DNA of 64,000 nucleotides from Rutidosis leptorrhynchoides. Taxonomy: Eukaryota > Streptophyta > Magnoliopsida > Asterales > Asteraceae. A program made the translations under genes and the position numbers. The stretch spans positions 360,956,001 to 361,020,000 of the forward strand of contig NC_092337.1 in assembly GCF_046630445.1 (NCBI RefSeq), read 5' to 3'. Positions 47,137 through 64,000 of this stretch are shown piece by piece (the stretch's first letter is position 1; each line of letters opens with the position of its first letter). The notes beneath the pieces were generated by a model. That model did no database searches. It was given only the letters and a program-made list of their open reading frames with translations, and was not told where the DNA came from.

Positions 47137-47751
47137 TTATTCCGACTCGCTCGTTTCTTCTTCTTCGGTTTTGGTTCGTTTTGCCAAGTTTTTAGGGATA
47201 TATGATGTTCCCCTAATACGAGCCGTCGTTTTCCACATTGGTTTAGAAAAACCTGGTGGTTTAGAGGTTCCCGGGTTATTGTCACAACTTAAGAAATACG
47301 GGTGTTGACGATACATATAAAGTTCATCTTGTTTGGAATCAAATTTCTCTATTTTTATGCCCTTTCCCTTATTGTTCTCTTTTGCCTTATTAAATTGTGT
47401 TAGGGTAATTTCTATAACATCATCGGAATCCTTGTCGGGATCCGATTCATCGGAGAATTAGTAATCCTCCCAATACTTTGCTTCCTTGGCGGAAACACCA
47501 TTGACCATAATTAACTTTGGTCGGTTGGTTGAGGATTTTCTTCTTCTTAACCATTTTATTATTTCCCCCACTGGTTCTATTTCTTCTTCCGGTTCCGATT
47601 CTTCTTCCGGTTCCGATTCTTCTTCCGGTTCCGACTCTTCTTCCGGTTCCTCTTCGGGAACTTGTGAATCAGTCCACGAATCATTCCAATTTACATTTGA
47701 CTCTTCATTATTATTAGGTGAGTCAATGGGACTTGTTCTAGAGGTAGACAT
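47137..47751 (-). pseudogene. Acidic ORF of element B (204 codons, one stop)
   Basis: Same protein as 4630-5226, with three EEESEP repeats where A has two. A TAA at 47457-47459 (from CAA) interrupts it. Position 4762 of A, a stop there, is GGA in this copy, so the two copies carry different breaks in what was one ORF ending ETSESE. Unknown function. Confidence 0.65.
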
Positions 47752-47929
47752 CTATCACACAATATCAAACATGTTAAGAGATTAATATATCACATAATAT
47801 TTACATGTTAATAATATATAGTTTCCAACAAAAATGTTAAGCAATCATTTTTAAAGAAAACACGGTCGAAGTCCAGACTCACTAATGCATCCTAACAAAC
47901 TCGATAAGACACACTAATGCAAATTTTCT

Positions 47930-51246
<3,317 letters not shown>

Positions 51247-51287
51247 TATGTTCCATCTTACACTATTATATAAGTAACATATACACC

Positions 51288-51358
<71 letters not shown>

Positions 51359-52441
51359 TTATAAATACATACATGTATAATAATAATAAAGAATATATGT
51401 ATATGTATGTATCACATAGAGGTATATTTATAGACGTAACATATAATGATAGATATACATAGAAATTGATTAAAGTAAATAATAATACTATTATTAGTAT
51501 AACTTATACACTTAATTATGTAGTAACACTTAATAACACTAAGTATATTATCACTTGTATAAATAAAACTTCTCTTGAGAACGGTCACTGTTAATATTGT
51601 TTACTATATTAATAAACAAACTTTATGTCTATTAGACATTAATTAATTGAACATTACATCTCTAGGTTGAGATCTCCGATTACACTCCATTCATACTACT
51701 CGCGTGGAATTTCTTGCTTGCTATTAATGTGAACTTCATAGCCCCACTTTTTAACTTGCTTTATATACTTATTTTGAACTTTTGGGGTGAGACACATGCT
51801 TACTTTTAAACTGTTTTACGATTAGGCACAAGTACTCAAACTTTATTTTGATTAATTCAAACTGTTGGTAACATGCTTTGATTCATGCTAAATCCCTACC
51901 ATGATATCGTTAATTGCTACGTATAAAGGCAAGCTTAGTTATTGTGAATAGCGCTATTGAGGGTGATGTCTCTATCCGGATGACCGTTGGTCAATGGATA
52001 CATAATAATGATGCACGACACGAACGTGATGTGTTTAGGGTAACTTACGGTTAGTATCGATATCATATACACCAGCACTACTACCGAACTGATTAAACTT
52101 TATAATTAAATCTTGTGGTCTAAAAACTTGGTTATTATTGATAAACCTATGTTGTTCACTCAACCATTTTTGGTTGACACTTTAAGCATGTTTTGTCTCA
52201 CCTTCTCAGGTGAAGATTGCTAAAGATTAGTTGCTATTTGGACTTTGCTGCTTTTGGAGTCCGCATTTATACATTCATATTATTGCATTAAAACATTTAT
52301 TGTAATGACATAATACTTTCCGCTGCTTTAATACATTGGTTATCAATTAAAACGTCTCATAAAGAGTCGTTCTCGCTTTTACATACTTGTGTTGTGATAT
52401 TGTGAAGTCATATTTCCTCGGCCTTATTTGGGGGTATGACA
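51247..52441 (+). repeat. 5' LTR of element C, third segment
   Basis: Matches 57229-58469 of the 3' LTR, including the end GGGGGTATGACA. It contains a TA run at 51292-51352. Confidence 0.93.
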
Positions 52442-52444
52442 GAG

Positions 52445-52456
52445 TGGTATCAGAGC
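52445..52456 (+). promoter_or_regulatory. Primer binding site of element C
   Basis: TGGTATCAGAGC, exact initiator-Met complement, three bases after the 5' LTR. Confidence 0.95.
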
Positions 52457-52646
52457 CAGGTTGTTATAGAGAACCAGGATTACATATACATGTGTATCTT
52501 ATGTGTTAGATAGGTGCCTTAGCAATCTATAGGACTATAACCTTTTCTGTTTTAGTTTTTAGTGCATCTTTCCCCTTACATTTTATTCGTGCTTTTTGCG
52601 TCATCCTTAGAACCTACCTAATTATCTCTCTTTCTTTTCATTTAGG

Positions 52647-53562
52647 ATGTCTCGCTTTAGCCCGATCATCATTTCTGACTCCGAGGAATCCTAATCGTAA
52701 AGATCTGCCCGCACACCGACTTATGGACCCGTTTCCTCGCCATTTTCACCAACTCACCCAAACTATGTCCCTGCTAGTCTACCACACTCCCCTCATTTGG
52801 AAAAATCCCACACTAATGATAACTATGATGGGGATGACGAGGAGGAAGAGTTTGTGGAGTAGATGAATGAAGAAGAAGAAGTTGAGGAAGAATCCAAGTC
52901 CGAGTCCTTTGTTCAACGCAATGACAACAATGGCGTACCGCGAAACCTTTTGACTATTCGTTCTCATCAAAGTTTTATAAGCTATTCGCCCCCTACATAC
53001 AAGAGTACTGAAAGACCTGGGCTCAGTAATATAGAAATGGTGAATGCTGATCTCATGAGCTACACCAACCAATTTCAAGAGTTTGCTCTCATGGCTACTC
53101 CCGAGTATCTAGGGATCCAATGCTACATCAATGGATTGCCTAATGAAGTCCGAAGAGATGTTATCTTGGAGAACCCGAGCACCATACAAGAAGCTGCTTG
53201 CATGGCAAGCTATTTCATCGACAAACATAAGGAGAAAGAAAGTGCAAAAAGGAAGAGAGAAGGAATGGAGCAAGAAAATTCTAAAAGAAAATTTAACAAG
53301 TTTTATAAGGGAAAATTCAACAAGTTGTATAAGGGAAAATGTCCTTATTGCAAAAAGATGTGAGAGACATCATGAAGGATGGTGTAAGGCCAAGTGCACC
53401 AAGTGCAAGAAGGTGGGTCACGTAACCAAGAATTGTAGAGTTGTTATCCCATCAATCAAAACTCCAGCAAATGCAACCGTTCCTACTTGCTATAACTGCG
53501 GAGGAGTAGGGCATTTCAAAAATCAATGTTTGGATAAAAAGAAGAATGAAGAGGCACAATGA
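52647..53562 (+). pseudogene. gag remnant of element C
   Basis: The first ATG (52647) reads MSRFSPIIISDSEES and stops after 15 codons. Further on, an open frame (52863-53363) has an acidic N-terminus and then jumps from the region before the Gag domain to its end (YTNQFQEFALMATPEYL), so most of that domain is deleted. After a frameshift near 53360, the zinc knuckles CTKCKKVGHVTKNC and CYNCGGVGHFKNQC follow, ending at 53562. The order and motifs are those of Tekay-type Gag. Not functional. Confidence 0.85.
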
Positions 53563-53999
53563 AGAGTTTTTGGAAACCACTAGAGACATTTAAATTTTCA
53601 TAGTATTCTTTATGTTACCGTTTAGTACTTCCATAGTTTGGAAGATTTTGTTAAGTTTCTGTAATACCTTAGTTATTTTCTTTTAATGAATGATGTTACT
53701 TTCTTTTCTTTTATTTTCCATTGAATCATTCACTTCGATGAAGATGCATATTGACTAGATGACATAGTAGTAACCTTATGGAGTGATAAAAGTATGATTT
53801 AGAATAATATAATGACACTTGATCAACGTCATTATATTATGATAAGTCATACAGAAATCCTAATGGATCATGATGGGAATAAAATTTGATCAACCTTAGG
53901 ACCAATGTGTACCATTACATACTCCTTATCACTATATTGTCAACTAAAAATATCAACCCTAGATATTATATATCCTTTACTTATCAATTATCCACGGCC
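53563..53999 (+). other. Region between gag and pol remnants of element C, with AT stem-loop
   Basis: Non-coding. The protease is missing. A perfect 12-bp stem, TAATATAATGAC (53805-53816) with GTCATTATATTA (53828-53839), closes an 11-nt loop that contains the palindrome TTGATCAA. Flanking bases are shared with D and F. Confidence 0.6.
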
Positions 54000-54690
54000 G
54001 GTGCTGTACCTATTGCATAGGTACCATACCTCTTAGCTCCATCCGAAATGAAGAAATCATCCAATCAACTCCAAGAGTTTTTGGAGAAAGGTTTCATTCA
54101 TCTTAACTTGCCTCCGTAAGGAGCACCCGTTTTATTTGTTAAAAAAAAAAGATGGCACGTTGAGGATGTGTATTGATTACCAAGGACTCAACAAGCTAAC
54201 CATCAAAAATTGTTATCCATTCCCGCTTATTGATGACCTTTTTGACCAACTGCAAGGATCAAGTATCTATTTGAAGATTGATCTTAGGTCGGGTTATCAT
54301 CAATTGAGAGAGTCAAGGAAACCGATGTTTCTAAGACTACTTCCCTAACTAGTTATAGACATTATGAGTTTCTTGTCATGCCTTTGGTTTAACCAATGCT
54401 CCTGCTGTATTCATGGATCTTACGAACCGTGTATGCAAACCTTATCTTGATAAATTCGTAACCGTTTTCATTGATGACATCTTAATCTATTCCAAGAGCG
54501 AGAAAGAGCACGAGCAACCTCTGCGAATTATTCTAGAGCTCTTAAAGGACGAACAAATGTATGCCAAGTTTTCCAAGTGTGAACTTTGGCTACAAATCGT
54601 ACAATTCCTTGGACATGTAGTTAATAGTGAAGAAATACATGTCGATTCTATAAAAATCACCGCTATTCAGAAATTTTTTGAGAACTAGTC
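54000..54690 (+). pseudogene. Reverse transcriptase remnant of element C
   Basis: Fragments in several frames: [46 protein letters not shown], and the catalytic block [16 protein letters not shown] (about 54465-54510). Stops (54018, 54118) and frameshifts (near 54145 and 54310) break it. The frame then ends in a short join to the zinc region of integrase (EEVHKTRYF at about 54695), so RNase H and almost all of integrase are deleted. Confidence 0.85.
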
Positions 54691-54951
54691 ATGGAGGAAG
54701 TCCATAAGACTAGATATTTTAATCACCTAGGCTCTTTTAGCCAAAATTTCATGCAACATCAGTTCTCACTTAAATAGATCCCCAATGTAATTAAGTGTAA
54801 ACTTTGCTTTAACAAAACGTTGACCGAATGCTAATTTTTAGTCAACACTTCCTGTTAATTAAAGTTATACATTTCGCATCTCGAATCTTAAAAAGTGTCT
54901 TGTTGACGACATACTCGTTATTCCTTTGAATGATCTTCGCATTAATTTCAC

Positions 54952-55140
54952 TTCATCGAAAAACCTATAGAAGTTATGGATCGTGAGGTTAAACGTTTGA
55001 AACAAAGCTCTATTCCTGTTGTTAAGATCCGTTGGAATTCACGAAAAGGCCCCGAGTATACCTGGGAACGTGAAGACCAGATGAAGCGAAAATATCCCCA
55101 CCTTTTCTTAAACATAGATGCATCCAAGAAGTCTTACTGA
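54952..55140 (+). pseudogene. Integrase C-terminal chromodomain remnant of element C
   Basis: An uninterrupted frame encodes a chromodomain of the Tekay/Del type: IEVMDREVKRLKQ, VVKIRWNSRKGPEYTWE and the end MKRKYPHLFLN, with TGA at 55138-55140. In active elements this domain directs insertion to heterochromatin. Here it lacks the catalytic integrase upstream. Confidence 0.85.
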
Positions 55141-55158
55141 AACTTCGGGACGAAGTTT
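55140..55158 (+). other. Hairpin beside the 3' LTR of element C
   Basis: AAACTTCG-GGA-CGAAGTTT, 8-bp stem starting at the pol stop codon. Compared with the other elements both arms have changed (T to C and A to G), so the pairing is kept. The polypurine tract AACGGGGAGGTAC follows at 55164-55176. Confidence 0.75.
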
Positions 55159-55176
55159 AAATTAACGGGGAGGTAC

Positions 55177-58469
<3,293 letters not shown>

Positions 58470-58506
58470 AAATCTTTGACATTTTTCTATAATTTTGTGA
58501 CTGTAG

Positions 58507-58903
58507 GCAACTCTAATATAGCTAGCATTAAGGGACAATCTAGGTGTAACCGGGTCGATCAAGTTGTTGGTGTTGTCAGACGTGTGCTCCAAATGTTGTG
58601 GGTGATCTATCTGTAACGATGAAGGTGAGTTTACGTGACCCAATCATTTTTAGAAAATTGTATTGCTTTCACTAATTGTGTTGAAGGTCAGTTTATAAAT
58701 AGGACACTACTAGTACGATTAACGCATTTGTTCATGGCAAGATCATTATTTGTATTGAAGGTCAGTATGAAGGTGATAAATGCATACACGAGGGAGCTAT
58801 TTTAGTGTTACAAAATGTTGTCGTTTCTACCCAACAAAGGGAGGAAAAAACCCTTAACATTACGTGCAGGAAGTTAGTAAATGTGTTCCTTAGATACGGT
58901 TGA
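58507..58903 (+). pseudogene. HROB-like gene, exons 2 and 3
   Basis: Exon 2 (58507-58624) follows the acceptor CTGTAG and encodes NSNIASIKG, then NRVDQVVGVV and, one frame on, CAPNVVGDLSVTMK. A single missing base at about 58581-58582 separates the frames. The intron 58625-58702 (GTGAGT to ATAG, 78 bp) joins in phase to exon 3 (58703-58903). Exon 3 encodes the second half of the OB fold (STINAFVHGKIII, EGAILVLQNVVV, LNITCRKLVNVF) and ends TGA. The succession CxPN..GDL..T(M/L)K, then the TIxA strand and the LNITxRxLVxVF strand, is the signature of the HROB OB-fold domain (PF15072). With exon 1 the product would be about 240 aa. Confidence 0.75.
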
Positions 58904-59541
58904 TGTACTTAGAGTTGTATTAGTTGTGTTATATTTATTTGTTTTAATGTTGTTGTTTATAATAAAATTTATTTACTGTTTTAATATTGTCGTGTTAGTT
59001 GTTAGTTTATTAATATGACTGTAAAACGATAATTAAATGACAAATTTAAACCAATTTAAATCATAAACATAAGTCGTCATTAAACAAAAAACCTAAGTAT
59101 TATAATCAATAAAACAAAAATACAACCAATCATTGTCTATGTCGGTGTGAACCGGTTCCGCAAAGTGGTGGCCTTCCATTCCCGTCACCCCTCTGGAGTT
59201 CTTGTAGGTCATCATCAGCTCCTAGATCCTCCTCATGTGCTACATCCTCCTCAACATGTGGTTGTGACGGAGTTTGCTGGGGGGTACGACTAATGTAATC
59301 GTATACACATAGGTCATGATGTGTTTTTTGAGGGGTACAGAAGGATTGACCCTGATGTGTTTGCGAAGGGGTATGCTGATCATAATAAGCGTAATCCAAG
59401 TATGGTTTAGTCTTGTTTAATATGATGTCTTGCTTATAATGAGCTTAATTGAACTTACATGTTTCACTTAGTAAGATATCATAAACACACATAGTTAATC
59501 TATGTGCAAGCTTAAAGATAAATTACAATATGCTTAGTGAT
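58904..59541. other. Host spacer between the HROB-like gene and element F
   Basis: AT-rich. The only feature is the small minus-strand ORF at 59130-59399. Confidence 0.5.
59130..59399 (-). pseudogene. Possible C-terminal fragment of an unidentified protein
   Basis: An 89-aa frame, rich in His, Gln, Thr and Asp/Glu, ends NGRPPLCGTGSHRHRQ. The composition is more balanced than in chance frames nearby, and the tail reminds me of plant-mobile-domain proteins, without proof. The frame is open upstream to about 59440, where a stop precedes it, so if real it is an exon or a truncated remnant. Confidence 0.25.
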
Positions 59542-60565
59542 TGTCACGACCCGTCCTAATCCATCTGGACGAAGTCATCAACATTTGGTCCCATTGCGAA
59601 GATCGACTCCAAGTAATGTCTCTAAAATGAGCAAATGCACAGCGAAAGATTTCTTTCATACATGAGAATAAACATGCTTTCAAGTGTCAACTAAAAGGTT
59701 GGTGAGTTCATAGGTTTATCGTAAACAATAAAATTCATCATTTTAATAGACCACAAGATTTAAATACAGTACACCTATCTCATGTACACAACCATATTTC
59801 GTAATGCTTAGCAGAGTAGGTTCGTATCCTTTTCTCCTCTGTAGGTTGCCTCGCTATTTTTAATATCTTTCATAAACATAATCTCATATCAGGCATTTCG
59901 CACGGCATAGAGATAAAAGTCATTCATACTAACTACAAACACCTGGTAATCGACCTTAACAAAATGCATCTAGAATATCCCCCCATACCGGCATTCTGCA
60001 CGGTCATGCAAAAAGCATACAATTAGGTCACTCTTTTAAATATGATGGTTGTGTACACCTCACAAACAGATCATATCTTTTAAAGCTGGCGGTTGTATAC
60101 CTATTTCGAAGTACTAAAGCAGTTCAAATTCTCTGACTGGGGCTGGTTAGTGCCCATAGATATATCTTTAGGATTCGCGTCAATTAGGGGCTCGGTTTCC
60201 TAATTCTTAGATTACCAGAATAAAAGGGGTGATATCCGGTGTACTCACAATAACTCATTCGTAGAATGTTTTTAAGTACTTGTGTCTATTTCGTCAAACA
60301 TTTATAAAAGCATCTCATGTAATCTCAGTCCAAAAATATAGTTTGCAAAAGCATTTAATAAAGTAGTTGTAAATCAGTTATAAAGTAGCGCATGTATTCT
60401 CAGCCCAAAAATGTAAAGAGTAAAAGGGAATCAAATGAACTCACCTATTTTATTTTGTAGTAAAAAAAATACATATGACGAAACTAAACAATGCAGGGTT
60501 GGCCTCGGATTCACGAACCTATATCATTCATATATGTATTAAAACATATACTTGTCATCGAATAA

Positions 60566-60567
<2 letters not shown>

Positions 60568-60639
<72 letters not shown>
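60568..60639. repeat. (TA)n microsatellite
   Basis: About 36 TA units. It lies between ATAAATTTA arms and can fold into a long hairpin. A second, shorter TA run is at 60750-60785. Confidence 0.95.
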
Positions 60640-60641
<2 letters not shown>

Positions 60642-60750
60642 TTATTAGTTATATCATCTTTATATTGATAACATATATGTTTCATATTTTCATTTTTATA
60701 TATTTCCAAAAATATAAATTTTGTTATGTTATAAGTATTAAATATATTTT

Positions 60751-60789
<39 letters not shown>

Positions 60790-60799
60790 TGTTTGTTTG

Positions 60800-61382
60800 T
60801 TAAAATTATAATAATATTAAAATGTTATTTGTAATGGTAAAAATGATAATAATGATAATACTTAATGTTACTAGTAAAAATATTAAAGTTAGTAATTTTG
60901 TTAATAATAATATTAATGATAGTTTTTAATTATAAATCTCATAATGATAATATCAGTAGTTTTTGATAAAATGAACAATTTAATAATAATGGTAGTGAAA
61001 ATAATAATTTTTGATATTAGTACATAATACTTAATAATAATAATTATAACAATCTTATTACTAATGATAATATTAATGGTAATACTTTTATTATTGATAA
61101 TAATAATTCTAAAAATAACACTTTTATTACTAATGCTAATGATGATAATAATTATAATACTAGTACTAATAACAGTAATAATAATACTAATAATAATATT
61201 AGTAATGATAATACTAATAAGTTTTGAATTATAATTATAGTACTTATAATAATAATGATAATAATAATAGTAACAATAATGATAAGTGTAATAATACCAA
61301 TAATAATAACAATCATAATAACAATACTAATAATAATAATAATAATACTTGTAACAAATATTAATAATAATAGTAACATAAT

Positions 61383-61434
<52 letters not shown>

Positions 61435-61440
61435 AGACTA
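60800..61440. repeat. Degenerate AAT/TAA trinucleotide array
   Basis: Hundreds of bases of imperfect AAT repeats with ACT, GAT and TAC variants, ending in a pure AAT run at about 61389-61430. It yields false Asn- or Leu/Ile-rich ORFs on the two strands. Confidence 0.9.
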
Positions 61441-61469
61441 CCTCAAACAAGCTTTAAAAATAAGATGTC

Positions 61470-61535
61470 ACCAGTAGGGATCGAACCCACGACCACTCGC
61501 TCACCCGAACACTATCCAAACCATCTGGCCAATTG
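61470..61535 (-). repeat. tRNA-derived (SINE-like) pol III promoter remnant
   Basis: The minus strand has an A-box-like TGGCCAGATGG (61521-61531) and, about 35 bases on, a B-box GGTTCGATCCC (61477-61487), with tRNA-like spacing. A full tRNA cloverleaf is not evident. It sits between an AAT array and a TA array inside the LTR of element F. Confidence 0.5.
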
Positions 61536-61555
61536 TATTTTTCTGAAATAATAAC

Positions 61556-61630
<75 letters not shown>
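61556..61630. repeat. (TA)n microsatellite
   Basis: About 35 TA units next to the tRNA-like sequence. Confidence 0.95.
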
Positions 61631-61631
<1 letters not shown>

Positions 61632-62479
61632 TGTTGTGTTTCTACTTCATCTTCTTCAATTTTAGAATCGTTTTCAATCATCACCCAAACATAACAACAA
61701 TTAAAGTCTTGTTTTAAAATACTAACTGTAACGAAATTAGTTTCAAGATTTATGTAAAAAAAATAAATAATTAAAAAAAAACTGACCTGCTGTACATTCG
61801 TGAGTTCGAGAAAAAAATTAAATTATGAATTCGATTTTAAAACGTTTTTAGACAATTCATATAACATGAAAAAGATTGTATATCACTCATAGAAACTTTC
61901 TGGATCCTCAATTTGATATGAAACACAAGAACGAATCCAAATTTTGATGAAGAACAAAGGTTGACTTTTTGATTTTAAAAGTTTGACTTCAAAATTCGAT
62001 CTTGTTTTGAAAAATTGGAAGTTGAGGCTTTCCAGATAGTTTTAATGGAAGCTTTCTAACAGAACTGCATTATCAGATTTTAAAATAAGACTCGAATTCG
62101 ATGAATTGATAAAAATAATGAAGAACAGAGAATAGTCGACATTTTTCTTCATTTTTCTGCTAAATTCAATTTAATTAATTACTGTTTAATGTATAGTATA
62201 ATTGACAGAGGTAGTGGAAGGCCTAATGTTAGTATTTAACAACTGGAATCGAATCGATTATAAAACAATTAATTGTCGTCAAGAATTTTGGCAGGAAGCA
62301 AAATAATTGAAGGAGAAAAATAAAGCTCGATTGATTTTCAACCCTTTGTATGATCGATTGTGATGTATATCACTTTAGAAGACAAAAACAAAAATCACTT
62401 ACAGTTTAATTGCAACAAGGAAACTGGATTCATTCAGTTTTCATTTATACGTATTTATTGATAAATATAAATATATACT

Positions 62480-62880
62480 ATTAATAATCAAAATAATAAT
62501 AATATAATTTATAACAATAAATAATACTGATATTATCAAAATAAAATAATAATACTGTTAATATTAATAATAATTATCATACTAATAATAATAATATTAA
62601 TAATAATGATAACAATAATTGTTAATAATAACATTAATAATAATGTTATTAATGATAATATTAATAAATTATATTATTTTTATAATAATAATAATATTGA
62701 TAATCTATAATAATAATAATAATGATTCTAAACGATAATATCTAATAATAATACTAATATTAATCATAATAACTAAAATTATGATTTTATTACTTGTTAT
62801 AATAATGATATTAGCAATGATAATAATAATATTAATGTTAATTATTATAAAAGTAACAATTTTAATATCATAACTATATT
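62480..62880. repeat. Second degenerate AAT/ATT array in the F LTR
   Basis: Imperfect AAT/ATT repeats mixed with GAT and AAC units. No coding potential. Confidence 0.85.
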
Positions 62881-63010
62881 TTAACTTGTATTATATATTA
62901 TTAATTATGTACTATTTATATAATATATTATATAATAACTTTTATTGAATATTTATTATTTAAAATTTTTATATGTATCACAATATACATATAATAATAT
63001 TTATACACAG

Positions 63011-63014
<4 letters not shown>

Positions 63015-63076
<62 letters not shown>
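63015..63076. repeat. (TA)n microsatellite
   Basis: About 30 TA units near the right end of the F LTR. Confidence 0.95.
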
Positions 63077-63078
<2 letters not shown>

Positions 63079-63382
63079 TTTTAATAGCAACTTAATTATT
63101 TTGTATACTATTCTACATAATTAACTTTTAATATTTAAATTATATTTTATAATATCAAATTATTATATATATACTACATTTAAATATATATACAAATTTA
63201 TTTACAAATAATTGTTCGTGAATCGTCGGGGAAATGTCAAAGGTTAATTGAATGTATGACAATAGTTCAAAATTTTTGAGGCTTAACATAACAGACTTTG
63301 CTTATCATGTCGAAATCATATAAAGTTTAAGTTTAAATTTGGTCGGAAATTTTCGGGTCGTCATAGTACCTACCCGTTAAAG

Positions 63383-63401
63383 AAATTTCGTCCCGAAATT
63401 T
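63383..63401 (-). other. Hairpin beside the 3' LTR of element F
   Basis: AAATTTCG-TCC-CGAAATTT, 8-bp stem, as in B, D and E. Confidence 0.7.
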
Positions 63402-63877
63402 GATTGCGATGGTCATGGCTGACAATAAGTATGTTTTCATGACGCATACGAGCTAGAAATTAAAGTTTTATCACCATTGAGTAATATGGATAAAACACTT
63501 CGATTACGCGAAGAGTATAAGTGAAGCTATCACAAAAGAGTGAAATGAGAAAATAATGTTTCGTCATATCCTATGACGTAGATATGGTTGATTTTCGGAG
63601 TTCAAGGGATTTGGAGAAAATCTTCGTGATAAGATTTGATTCTTCAGTAATTAAAGAAATTAGAATTTTCTTTGCTTAAATGCGATAATATGTCTCGATT
63701 GCTCGGTTTGACTTTTCAAATTACCAGAAGTCACGAGAAAAGATAGAACTATCAGGAAGATACGTTCTTGATATGTTTGGAGATTAGATAAAATGTAAGA
63801 GTCGTGTAACATGGCACATGATGATGGTATGGTCTGTGAATCATCACGTTTCATTAGAAACTCAGCATGAATTACTG

Positions 63878-63912
63878 TAATATAATCACGTTGATCAAGT
63901 GTCATTATATTA
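63878..63912 (-). other. AT stem-loop of element F
   Basis: TAATATAAT pairs with ATTATATTA. The loop contains the exact palindrome TTGATCAA (63891-63898). It lies only about 0.5 kb from the polypurine tract, so F probably lacks gag-pol like D. Confidence 0.5.
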
Positions 63913-64000
63913 TACTAACTCATGCATCAATTTCTAACACTACTTCAAAACATTCATAATTTCAGCTCGAAGGTTTACAGAATATAGAAACTAAACAGTT

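Larger units (their letters stand above)
59542..63365 (-). repeat. 3' LTR of element F (3.8 kb)
   Basis: Starts TGTCACGACCCGTCC and ends GGGTCGTCATA (final CA mutated to TA). Its outer parts resemble the D and A/B LTRs (TTGGTGAGTTCATAGGTTT, GGGTGTCTG-like blocks). It is about 1.4 kb longer than the D LTR because of AAT/ATT and TA arrays. Confidence 0.85.
59542..64000 (-). mobile_element. Element F: D-related LTR element, right end outside window
   Basis: The left LTR is 59542-63365. The polypurine tract (63366-63378) and hairpin (63383-63401) follow, and the interior to the window edge matches element D at 30462-30660 and 31350-31500. The polypurine tract on the right of this LTR shows minus orientation, so this is its 3' LTR. 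No coding sequence is seen in the visible 635 bp of interior. Confidence 0.85.

Noticed and set aside
61152..61684. Leu-, Ile- and Asn-rich ORFs near 61.2-61.7 kb
   Set aside because: Frames through AAT and TA arrays inside an LTR.

Overview
This window is plant nuclear DNA, most likely from a eudicot with a retrotransposon-rich genome. I suspect a composite (Asteraceae) from the flavour of the repeats, but this is not proven. The evidence for a plant is: GT-AG introns of 78-130 bp, LTR retrotransposons with initiator-Met tRNA primer sites, chromodomain integrases of the Ty3/gypsy Tekay/Del type, F-box sequence, and long AT/AAT microsatellites. About 80 percent of the window is mobile DNA. 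I find two host genes: an intact six-exon gene for a Rad60/NIP45-type SUMO-like protein (14075-16161, minus) and a decayed HROB-like OB-fold gene (26276-26684 plus 58507-58903, plus strand).

Layout. 1-8680: element A, minus strand, cut by the window edge. It has a broken gag-pol, an F-box ORF, an acidic ORF, a primer site and a 3.24 kb 5' LTR. 8822-10258: a fold-back element with long inverted repeats and a GC-rich core. 10259-17268: host DNA with the SUMO-like gene, a 108-bp tandem duplication and a GAGCTC-rich MITE-like repeat. 17269-25932: element E, complete, minus, TSD ATAAG, with almost identical LTRs but a ruined pol. 26187-26731: TATA box, first exon and intron start of the HROB-like gene. 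26732-58469: element C, plus, TSD AAATC, sitting inside an HROB intron that was about 79 bp long. The 5' LTR of C has itself received two minus-strand insertions. One is D (28012-36616, TSD GTTAA, no gag-pol). The other is a truncated tandem array of A-family elements (37051-51246), called B here. 58475-58903: the remaining HROB exons. 59542-64000: element F, a relative of D, cut by the right edge.

How the parts relate. A and B are one family that carries two extra sense-strand ORFs (an acidic protein, then an F-box protein) between the primer site and gag. D carries a different extra ORF at the equivalent place and has lost gag-pol. The families share three small RNA-scale signals: a hairpin next to the polypurine tract that shows compensatory change, a second polypurine-like palindrome ahead of gag, and an AT stem-loop whose loop is palindromic in several elements. 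The stem-loop looks like a candidate genome-dimerisation or packaging signal. C is the oldest of the nested elements; D and B came later. No single element visible in full has an unbroken gag-pol, so recent insertions such as E and D probably used proteins supplied by other copies.
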